Source: Bimastos eiseni (lineage: Eukaryota > Annelida > Clitellata > Crassiclitellata > Lumbricidae). From it: a DNA stretch of 64,000 bases. The notes below the pieces were generated by a model. It saw nothing but the letters and a program-made list of their open reading frames with translations. It searched no databases and was not told the origin of the DNA. The DNA lies in NCBI GenBank assembly GCA_959347315.1, contig OY365807.1:16194874-16258873 (forward strand), in the 5' to 3' direction. The position numbers and the translations under genes were made by a program. Shown in pieces: positions 1 to 12,000 of the stretch (the stretch's first letter is position 1; each line of letters starts with the position of its first letter).

Positions 1-85
1 TATGTATGTATAATGTATTTATATAATTCCATAGGTTACATCTTTCTATATTCTTACTTTGAACTTGCAAAAAATTGCATTGTAG

Positions 86-3000
86 CTCGGAGCTGTACGA
101 TGAACATTGCTCCATTTTCATCAATGCCGCTTCCTCTGGAGTTTGTGTACTCAAAGCTCTGGATCCGACCAAGTGGATGGTCGCTCGACTGGAGTTGCTC
201 TCCGATCGAGTGGCAAATGGTTGCCAAGCCTGGTGATGTGCGTGATTCCTTCAACAAATGCAACTATATTGGATCAAGTTCCAGTGCTTACAGGTCTTTC
301 CTCGCCTTCATTTACAAGATGGCAGGCTCTTGCATTTAAACTTATGGTTTAACTTCATGGACTGTTTGTAACTTATGGCAAATCATTGTTGAATACCTGT
401 GATGAAAGGCTGTCAAAATTTGAGGCATTGTATTTATAGTTGTACTTCAGCTGGTTGAACCTAATGGTCAGGGCTGCTGTTCATAGAGAGAGGCACAAAT
501 ATATATTGACTAGTGGCTTTTTATGGAAGTAGCATGGTGACTGGCTGCTGATGTTTTTAACTTTGCATCATCTAACTCAGATTACGGTGCATCCAGTATA
601 CAGTAGTATTGAGTACCTCGCCTTAAATTGATCATTTACGGTTGAATCTTGTAAACCATAAGAAAAGTTTGATAATTGGATCGGGAATTCTGTTTTTATC
701 ATGTGGATACTTCAGCTGATAGATTATTATGCCTGTAAAAGAAAAAAGAGTCAAGTTAATCGACTGATTTACCTTACGTTAAAAAATTCTTGCTTTGACA
801 ATCTTTTCAGTAAGAACATTATCATGGCCACAGCAATTATAAAAACATATTATCTTTCCGAGTGAAGGCAAATTATTGTTTTGATGGGTAAGTAATTAGC
901 AAATGAGTCCCTTACCTTGCTTACCTTAGTAGAATTCATGGTTACCTGCAACCTGTTCCATTCATGCTTAACATTGGTTGTGTTTAGATTCTGCATAGCT
1001 GTTTATAAACAACGCTATCCAGAGGATGGTGCTGCCACAGGGCGGTCTGCGGCATCGTCTCTGGCAGACGAGGGCACGACCTTTGCCGACCCGGGTCACA
1101 TCATTACTGTGATGCCACCACTGCAGGTGGAGAATCTGCTGCCCATTGACATGAGCTTCAGCATCAAAGCCAGCCATGCAAAGCCATGTTCAGCGACCAT
1201 CAAAGCTGGAAAGAAGTCGTATCTAGTGGGAGTGAGTGAAGCAGCTTCCCACTTCAGTAACATAAGAGTCTCAGTGACACATATGGCTGATTACCATTGT
1301 GTCTGCCTTTCTGTCTGTGTTTGAGCAAGAACTGACTGCTACTCAACTATACATGTCTGTTTGAAAGTTAATATTGCGCCCATTAATAGATCGGAAAGCA
1401 GGTGTTTACGGATTATTAGGGAAGCAACTTTTAAGTTATGGACATTTTGGTTTTTGATGTAGTGTTATTCCACCTTGCTTTATTGGGTATTTCTCACTGT
1501 ACCTGACTTTTAATGTTTTTCGTCTTATCTCATTGTGATTTTCACCACCCGACCTTACCTTCGTGTTTCTCGCTTTATTGTTTCGCTAGTATTTCCAACT
1601 TACTCTGACCTTTGGGCTTTAACCCTTTGCCTTGTATTTGGTCTTGGCCATTACCTTTTGAATTTCTCACTTTTCCTTGCCATTAGTTTGAGTTTTCCCA
1701 CCTTGTCATGCTTTGGATTTTTCAACCTGTTTCACTTTTGATTTTCCATGAATGTGTTGAGTTTAGATCAACCTCAATCAGTCAATGGAGCTCAGTGTGA
1801 CCTTGGAGAACTTTCCGATGTGCAAGGAACTGGTGATTCCTGCTGGCACTACAGATCACAAGGTGCGAATGTCTTTATTCGATGGAGAGAAGAACCTTCT
1901 GGAGCTTCAGGTCTACATCAAAGCACGTCTCGGAGGCTCACTTAAGGTAGGAGTGAATTTGAGAGCAGCTACTGGAATAGTTTTTAAGATGGCTTGTGCA
2001 TGGTGTAGTAGGTGGAATTGTTGGATGGATGAAAGACTGGTTGGTTGGATTATTGCTGCTGAAGGTATCTCTCTGTAATGTAATGTAAGCAGCAATTTGT
2101 GAATTGATATAAGAATTAAACAGCAAGCCATTCATCCTTTTATCCACCGACTCAGATTGATGTGAAGAGAATGTCTTTTGTTGTCTTTGGCAGCTGAGCA
2201 TCTCTGCACCCTATTGGCTCATAAACCGAACGGGTCTTCCTCTTCTTTTCAAGCAGGAGGGTGGATCGTTGGCTGCTGGACAAATGCCAGAACATGAAAT
2301 TGCCCGCAGTGTTGTTCCACTGCTGTTTTGCTTTCCAGATAGGACTGCTAGTGACTAGTGAGTCTGCAAGTTGTTCATTCTTGGCAAAGTTTCTATTAGC
2401 ATTAAATGTAAACTATATGAAACTATCATTAGTGTTGTACACTAAACAGTACAGTGAGTAGTAATTTCTTCTCAGACTTAACTCTTCCAAGACTCAGTTG
2501 ATCTGGCTGGACACACGGGCTGGGCACCCGCCAGCAGCTGCTAATGCTTGTTTTGCTTTACTTGCCAAGCGGTTCCCTTAGTTTATTTTCTCGACAAATG
2601 TCTGTGATCTAGCCAGTACTCTTTCATTTTCTGTGCATATTTCTAATTTCTCTCGGTCCAACATTTATCATTTGCGGCATCTACGTGCCGTCAGACGATC
2701 TGTGTCTTCAACAATTCTTTCTTCCATAATTAATGCCTTCTTCTGTTCCCCATTGACTACTCATTACTCATTGGCCTACCAAAACTAACTAACATTCTGC
2801 CTCGCTTTTCTCCTGTCTGTACTGAACGCAGCTGCTCATTTGATTGCCCGTTTTGTCTTCCTCGTTTCTCCAATGTTTCAATCTTTATGATTGAACATCT
2901 TCATTGGCTTCCCATAAATTATAAGATTCAGTTCAGAGTTCTCTTTCTTACCTACAGAGCATTTGGGGTCATGCTCCATGCTACCTCTGTGATTTCATTA

Positions 3001-6000
3001 AGTGGCCTATCTAAGCTAACTCTGCTCTGTAGACCGTCATGACCTTCTAGTACCTCGGTCTAGAATTACCACGGCTCAGCATTGTGCCTATGCCTCTGTT
3101 GGCTCTTTGCTCGATCCTGCTATAATTTGTGCTGAAGTCTTACCTGGTGGCACAACTGTTTCTGCTCGTTCTCTTAACACTTTTATTTTTTCAAGGGTTT
3201 CTTTGCACTAGGAGCACCTCTAATTAGGTTATGCTGATTTATAGGTCCGTAAATAGAATGATGACGTAGAACGTGAGACACAAACTAACATTGCTGCTGG
3301 TTTGTGCAATATGCTATGCTACGTTCTAAGAAGTTTCTCAACATTGACTTATTGAGATTGATGTGGCACAAGATATATTACTTTATGATTATAGGGACTA
3401 CCAGAGATAAATTTCTATCAGGATGCGAATTGCATTGGATGTTTGCTCTGACACTGATTGCGTCGCAGAAGTTATGAATGAATATCATTATTAATGAATG
3501 AATGAATGAATGAATAAATGAATGAACGGCTGTTGATAGGATTTCTGAAATTGCTTCTTCTGCATGTTTTTTAGCTGCACTATGCGCATTGGCAACTCAG
3601 TCCACGGTCCTGGAACAGTTCCCCAGTGGTAAGCAGTGCAACATATTACTCGTTGAGAGGTTTTTTGATTTAATGTGCGGTTAAAGTAGGAAGTGAATTG
3701 AAGACACCAATCCTGTTTTGTGAAACTGTCATGAGGATAGCTGATTACATTACGTAAGGGTTGGAAGATTTTGTGTAACAAATATAGCATCGGGATATTT
3801 GGGTATTGATTTATACCACCATTTGTTGTCGAAGTTTTTCAGTTGGAGTAAACTGGATAGCGTTCAGCAATTTTTCAATGTGTAGGTATTATCTTATTTA
3901 TATCTTATCAGTTTCTTAATGTTGACATGGTTGCTGTAGGTGTCAGCACTTCATTTTGGAAAGGGGAATTGCTTTCCGTCAACTTTACGTAGCCCAGCAT
4001 GCACGTCCTGATTGGTAAGCTTTCTCCTGTCTTTCAGTGTTTCTTTTGTGAATATTTTTTAAGTATTCTTATTACAGTGCAGCATTTACAAGATTTAATT
4101 GAGTAGTTTTTCAGTATATTTAATTTTTTTATTGGATTTCTTGAATTTGAATTTGTGGTAAAAGTGATTACATGTAATGATGGCAGTGACTGATTTAGAG
4201 GTTTATGCTGACGATAATGAAAATTATGATGAGTATCTTAGGTGTTGATCTAGATTTTGATGATGATGATGATCACAGTTGCAATGGTGGCAGAGTTCAT
4301 CATGAACCCGTTGCATCATATTGAATAATAACGAAATGGCTGTGGTGAAGAATTTCAGTGCGACTATGTGTTATTGTCTACTGTTAGGGTTTACAATATT
4401 GGGATTGAGAGCCGTCAAGGAAGTGGTCCATACTGCGACACAAACATTGTCACGTTTACACCCAGATACCAGTTGGACAATAGGTCCTGTCACAAACTTG
4501 CCTTCACCCAGCGACATTTCGTCAACAGTCTGGTTAGTTCACTTACAATTCTTTATTTATCAGTTGTTAGCTCTACATAGTGAATGGTTAGCTGCTGGAC
4601 TGACTGCCTAAGAAACATGTAATTAGTGGTTGTAAAGACCCTGAAAAAGATCCTTGAGCAGGGCCCTCAGATATGGTTGCATAGTGCCATCAGCTGGGTC
4701 CACTTATGATAATTAATAGACAACATGTTGTTGTGTCTTTGAACTTGCTTTGGAGTATGATCAATCTAAAAGATTTGCAAAATAACAAGTTTCTTTTATT
4801 ATTTGCCACTATTGTTTCTAGAGTCCAACAGATGCCAACTACTTGTCGGCTCTTCCGAATTGTCTTCTTCCATTTCATTGGCCACGCGTTGACCTGGATA
4901 CTCTGCTTTGTGTTCGGATCATGGACGTTTCTTCATGTAACTGGTCTGGTGGTTTCCAGATTGACACAGTCGACTCTTTTCATATCAATATGAGGTAGGC
5001 ACCTCTACCTTTTTCGCAGGCTTGCAGATTCTAAATATTTCACCAAAAGAAAATTTTTGTCCAAACAAAATCTGTATCCAAAGAAAATTTGCACTGAAAC
5101 AATATTTGTTTCTCTAATTGCTTTACCCAAACTTATAATTTTTATTAAGATTTCAATATAATGATATCCAAGCAAAATTTGTATCAAAACAGTATTTTTT
5201 ATGAATGAAGCTTTTATTTGCCACAATTAGATCTATTTTAAAGGTTGCCTAGACACCACCAGATCTCTATGAGCCTTGTTAAGAAGTTGCAGTGCGAGGT
5301 TAATTCAGTGCTGATAAAGAGGTTTTATAAACTGCTGCTTGAATATGTTAATACATTCTTGCCTACATTTCTGTTTAGGAATAGTTGCTTGGTTTAAGCA
5401 AATTTATATTGCATATTATTGTCATGACTACAAGTTTTTTATGATTCACATTCACTTAGATACTAGGTAAAACTAATTTAATTACTGGAATGAAGTGATA
5501 TCGGTTGTTTTCATTTAACTTAATTGAGTTGATGTTTAAACAATGCTCCTATATAAAGTCAAATGATTTGGGTCTGTTGTTCATGGAATCAACCGTTGGT
5601 GATGAGGTGAAGAAAAAGATTACACCTACATTCATTCATTCACTTTATAAAATCAATTTAAAGTTATACTGCAGAATATGAAATTTACCTTTCCACTACC
5701 CTACCTTTGGTAGTGTCTGTCTCAAGGTTGGAGAAAGGAGGAGGAGGAGGGTGAAGCTAATCATCATTGTTATGACACAGTGTAGTTAAACAATGACTAA
5801 ATATCTCTCTTAGGATTTGATCGTCAAGAACAACTTGAGAGGGACCATCTTAATGATGAGCTGTTTAAGTTTTCCTTTACTATTCTGTTACAGAGCAGAG
5901 AGCAACCGGTGTGTCTTCCTGCGTGTGGACATTGTTCTTCGAGGTGCCATGTACATCGTTGTGTTCACTGATGCAGAAAATATGCCGCCTCCATACCGAA

Positions 6001-9000
6001 TTGACAACTTTGCAGAGGTTTTTATCTTAGAAGTGGCATTTAATTCTAAATATTATTGAGGTTGTAATTTGAAAATGTTTATCTTTCCTGTCTCATGTAT
6101 AGAGAGAGGACTTTACATGCTAGACATTGGAACAAATTTCAAAGCCATTATGCATTATAATGATCTTATTTCAACACAGAGCCATTTGCATATGTTTTGC
6201 ATATGTGTTGCATATGTTTTGTGAGACACTTAACAGTGCTCTATTTATGTCTGCCTGTCTTTTGTCTCTGTCTGTATGTATGTATGTATGTATGTCTGTA
6301 TGTATGTCTGTATGTATGTATGTATGTATGTATGTTTATGTATAGCAGTTGAATTGCATTTTGTGAACACTTTTTAATGCTTGTTTTATTTTGATTCTCA
6401 GGTGAATGTGGAGTTCTGTCAGACACAAGTGGAGTTTCTGAAGACGTACATCAAACCCCAAACATCGAGTCAGTCTCACTCCATTTCTTCTTTTACTTGA
6501 CTATTTCTCTTGCTTCTAAACGATATCTACTTTCTTGTGTCTTTGGACCAGCCAATTTAAGCAAAGATCTTAAACTATAAACTGGATTTGTGCATGTTAT
6601 ATTTTAAAGGCTTAAACATCTGTTTTAAGTATATGAATCTCTAACAAAGGTCAATGTAATATTATTATTATATATAAGCTTGTGTCACATCGGGCAGGCA
6701 GCAAAACAGAAGTTAACAAATGATATTGTTATGTGATGCTGTAGTGGCGTACGCATGGGATCAGCTCACCTTGCCTCCACTCATAACGTTGAAAGTCCCC
6801 AGTGGGACATCAGCCACGTACGACATGAAGAACGTTGGTGATGGAGAAAAGCTTTGCTACGAGAACTTCATCTACATCGCATTCACCCACACATTTAAAA
6901 GGTCAGCAAATTACGTGTGTATGGTCAGTATTTCAATTGCATTACATAATTGGCAGATTTATTTCACCTTTCACTTCTGAATCCAAAGTTATAAGCCACA
7001 TCATGTGAATAGAAATTTATTTAATTTATGTTTAAGCCATGACAATATTATTAAATGTTTTGTGTTATACATTAGCACAGCCTTATATTACCAGGCCTTC
7101 CCTTACCTTACCACATAATCCAGCTGTTAAAATGCTGTATCGATGACTGTCTGACAAATTGAATTGGTGTACTTGCCTATGAACTTGTGCTAGGCAAATT
7201 TGAAATGTAGTATGAACGTTTATTAATTAAATTGGCAGACTTACTTGCGCAAAGTGCTTGCAGACACTAGGGGTACATTAACATTATAAAAGTGTTGAAT
7301 GATTATGATGCATTTGTGTTTGAAGGAACTCTGGTAGACAGCCAGGTGACTACAGGGACTTTGAGGAATCACAGAAACTTGTTCTTGATGTTATTCTTCC
7401 TGACCGGGTTATTCTTAAAGCAAAGGTTTGTCAAACAATTAAATATCCTTTCCACTTGATTTACTCATTCAAACATGCATAATGCTAATCTTGACATTGC
7501 AGTTAATTCATGTTTGACCAGCATTCTGACTGTGGACATTCCTTGCACCTATCGCATACCCTTATAAACCGTTTCTCTATCACAGAGGTTTGGCTCAGAT
7601 GGACTGGAGTATTTCTGAATATATGTCTTGAACAGGTGCTATATTACTTTAATTGCTGAATTATTTAATGAACTGCGTTGCATTTTAAGATATTTATTGC
7701 ATGACACCAATATTTTAATGCAGTTAAATTTATTACCTGAAGTAAAATATTTATTTGATCAAATATGCTGCATTAAGGCTGAGTTAGGTCACACTGTGGT
7801 ACTTTATGAGTATTGCATTGCTACCTGTGGTACATTACTAGGAGACAGGTAAGCGATCGCAGCTGTGGCGAATGACAAGCACAGGTCTGCTGCAGCACGA
7901 AGGAACGTCTGTTCCACGAGATCCAAAGAATCCAAGCATGTCTACAGTGATGTATGTCCTTGACATAAAGGACATCGCTCTGCAGCCAAACCGGGAAATG
8001 CCGCTCACGATTCGCAAGCCGGAAGAACGTAGGAAGTCTACGCAAACCTGGAAATTTATTGTGAGTCTTAAAACTTTATGTCTACATCATGAGCATTGGT
8101 GTACCCATCTCCTGAGTATTGCCTTGTAAGGATTTTGAGACATCATGAGCATTATGTGCATTTCATTTTACGTGCACTGTTACAAAATGATTATCCCCCC
8201 TTATATAAGTTACATCAGCATCACCAGTGACACGGCCTCCTATGTTGAGCATTGACTTTTGGATCTATATTTTTTATGACATTTTCCCTAGTTTTGTCAT
8301 GGAAGCACAAAATGATGGCAGCAATGATTATGTCCTTTCTGTTTTGACAACTGTCTGAAGATTATGTATAGTTACAAAGGTGTTTATGCTTAGGTTATTG
8401 TGAGCAATTCATATAGCTCTTCTTCTTTTGCTGAAAGCTCTAAATTTAGATTGGATCTATTGGGAAGCTGTACTTCTTTGTTGGCATTGCATAATTTCAG
8501 TTCACAGCAGTTGGACTTCTGTGCATGTATGTTTCTCAAACACAGCAAATTTTTTATATATTTGGTGACCATTCAACAGTGCTTGAGTTATTCTAGTATT
8601 TAGTTATACACGAAGGTTTCACCATCAGGTAGCAACAGCCCAGGGAAAATAAAGCATCTCAATTATCATCATCGTCATCATAGAAAAGAAACAATGTTAA
8701 TACGGCAGTTATTTTTTCTGTTGGTAATTCTGCTACTCGGGTGTCCCATCTAGCGGGGTTTCATTCCCCTTCTCAGCTCCCTTTTGTAGCTTTACTTTTA
8801 TAATAGGTGTTCTTTATTTCTGTTTTGCCTTGAGCAAACTGTTTATTATGGCTATAAATAAACAAACAAACAAATTGATTGATTGATCATCAGTTCATGA
8901 TACCTGCAATTTGGCAGCGATGTGTACGAATAAATGATCTCCATTGTCCTTGGTCATTGTCAAGGCAATTGCTTCCTTTAGTGTTAGTCAAAGGGATGTG

Positions 9001-12000
9001 ATGTCCTCTTTTATATTATCTGTCCAGCAAAGTGTTCGTTTGCTTTTGCTTCTTTTTCATGGAAATCTTGCATGTAGTGCTTTGGTATTCCATCGACCAG
9101 CATACTCTCTACACATAAAAACCATCTGAGTCTTTGTTGAATAATTTTGCATAGCAGAGTTGCTTGATACCTATATATGAGACATCTTAGTGGACGCTTA
9201 TTTATTCTGCTGGTAGTTGAGTCAACTGATGATACTAGTTAGAGGTTTCAGGCAGCTTTTGTTGTTAAGTTCTAACTTTCTTGTAGAATAAACGATTGTG
9301 TTGTGGAGACAAGGGAAATCTTGTGGTACAAGCAAAGGATGGAATATTTGGTTTTAGAGATGGTAAGTACGATGATATAATGCATCATTTAAAAAGCAAT
9401 CACACAATTGACAATCCCAACAGTTTATTCACTCACTCACTCACTCACTTGACAATCCAGAGTCTGAATTATTTATTGAGTGTTCACATGCACTTGTATT
9501 GTTGAAAGCTGTTTTGTCCTTAAGGTATTGTCAAATTGCCTCAGGAGACTCATTACATGAAAGATTGATTAATATTGATTGATTGCTTGGTTGATTGCTT
9601 GATTGATTGGTCGGTGGGTTGGTCGGTGGGTGGGGTGGGCGATCGAGAGTGAGTGAAAGAGTGTGGGTGTTTTATAAATGTTTTAATGATGCTGTTGAAT
9701 GATGGATTCATTGTTACTGATCATGCATGTTTGATGAACAGGTGGTGAGGCTGTGTTAGGTCCATCGGGGCCATCTTCTCGAACGAGCAATCAGGATGTA
9801 CCTAAAGAGATGGCCATCCATCGGGAGAAACATCAACCGGGATCTGGATTCCTCTGCGTAAAGATTTTGAACGATGGGCCAACCAGAGTGCTTCAGATCA
9901 CAGATATAAACCAACAGGTTGTAGCAGTTTTATATTAAATTATTTCTTAAATGTTTATTGCTTAGTACGGCCTCGCCATGTGAATCATAAGAAGACTGCA
10001 TTTCGTGAAACAAGTCTGTAATTTTGCAAGTTGTTAGAGAATATGTAGGAGTGCATTTTAAGATTAAGAGGCAATTGATATCACTTCCGGTTTAGGTTCC
10101 AGCCCTCTACAATTTTAGGCCTATGAAATAAACGTTTTTTTGTTATTACGTCAAGTGTAAAGGTAGCATTCTACGTGATATGCAAGTCGAATCATCACTG
10201 GGGCAAGCAGGAATGTTCTGACAGTAATTTACATAATGATTGATTTATGTGGATTAAACTGGAAGTGAGTGAAATTGGTCTACTTCCGGTTTGAATAGGC
10301 CGCAGGCCAAGCCGCTCTATCTTTCAATTTCGATGATCATTTTTTACTATCTAATTGTCGGAACTTCTTAATTTGTGTTAAAACAATCCATCCAGCATGA
10401 CTTTCAGCAGCCCCCCCCCCCTAGCCAGTCAAAATGTGAGAGGGAACAAGTAACCTACCAGAATAGTTTATCTTCAAAAAAAGTCGCTGCAATTCTTGAA
10501 GAGTATGAAAATGTTTCTCCTGCACACTCAGTAACTAAAGAGCCACCTGTTCCTGCTGATGCTGTTACTCTTCAGTCCATGACAGCTGTAAAAGTGAAAT
10601 TACAAAGGAGCAATTGCAGGATGTCAATTGGCTGAAAATTCTGTTGATGAGAGTGGCAAACAACAAATACCTTGATCAGGATTTCATGCACAGAAAGAGG
10701 AAAGTAGCATTGCAGTGTCTACCATCACAAAGACAAGATTGGTACATCAGATTACAGCGTTGGCCTTGTATCAGCTCTTGCGTGACGCTTATAACGAAGA
10801 AGTTCATACTGCGGTGGATGGAGCAGTCGACTTCGACGGTTGATGAGCTAGTAAAGCAGCCAGGCCCACGTGTATGAAGCCTTTGAAAACGCGCCTAAGT
10901 CCAAGTCCGGACCAGTTTTCGCTGTAAACACGACTAGAGAACTAGATCAGCGTGTATGGGGATTCTTGGAGATGCCTAAGTCCTCTAAAACCCGACTAGC
11001 GCTAGTCCACCTGGCAGGCAGGCGTAAATCTACTAGTCAGGCTTAGTGAAGTAAAATGGCAGCCGTCGTCTCGATAGGTCCACTTCGTCGAATTTTCCGA
11101 CTTCAAGGAAGGTTTAAGAGAGATCATTGTTCATTCTGCTATTGTCGGACGATAAACTTAATTATTTTCTACGTTTTCGCTGTCACAAAATGATAATTAT
11201 TATCGGTGATCTTCGTTTAATCGGGAGTTTTAACACTGGTGTATACATCACATCGCCAAACACACGGCCTTTAGCTTGCAATGGTCGAACTAACTTTTCC
11301 CACATGCAAGTTCAATAATAGTTGAGTAGGGCAATCGTAATCTATGCATAGTAATTTTGGTGGAGGAGTAATATTGCGATAACAGTGACATTTGTGTTTT
11401 AACAAAATCATCTGTTCATTAAAACAATGAGCATAATAAATTTTTCTGCCAGATCAAGTCCAAAAATATCCTATAAATAGCTTGCGCATGCGCAACTAGC
11501 CGTAATCGTGCGAGCCATTGATGCTGGGTTTTCCCACGCCCATCAAAGTATCTGACTAGCAAGTTTTGGACCAACGGATCATTCATACACGCCATTTTCC
11601 CGTAGTCTCAAAAATCAGCCTACAAAGTCTGTCTTTGAGCCCAAAGCTAGACTAACGTTACGACCGTTTTAAAATCCGCCATACACGTGGGCCCAGGGGT
11701 GCCTATGTTCAAGTAATGGAGTACATGTCTTGACCTTGAACTGCTTATGCTCCTGTTTGTGAGGTCAACCAGAACAGCAAACTATGATCTGGGTGTTGAA
11801 TCACATGATTTTTCGCCCTAGATTTACACAATTACCCCAGATGGCTTCAAGTCTATCATTGAGATCTCATTCAACTTCCGCAAATCCACCAAGACATCGA
11901 CCTAGCTTTCGAACAGGGTATGTTTGTGATGAACAAGACCAAGAAACCTCTCTCATCAATTGGAATTGACCAAGCCTAAGAGCAAAATAACGCTGTGGTA

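Larger units (their letters stand above)
988..6017 (+). other. VPS13D: VPS13D exons for the VAB (SHR-BD) adaptor-binding domain
   Basis: Eight exons (988 to 6017) encode the beta-rich repeat region called SHR-BD or VPS13 adaptor-binding domain. Recognisable landmarks are MPPLQVENLLP in exon 2, APYWLINRTGLPLLF in exon 4, FTPRYQLDNRS in exon 7, CVRIMDVSSCNWSGGF in exon 8 and FLRVDIVLRGA in exon 9. In VPS13 proteins this region binds Pro-X-Pro adaptor motifs that recruit the protein to organelles. The repeat pattern (hydrophobic strand, conserved Asn, LP-type turns) fits the family. Domain limits are inferred from homologues, not computed. Confidence 0.8.

Noticed and set aside
6127..6426. Tyr/Cys/Val and His/Thr-rich ORFs on both strands
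   Set aside because: Translation of the (TGTA)n microsatellite.
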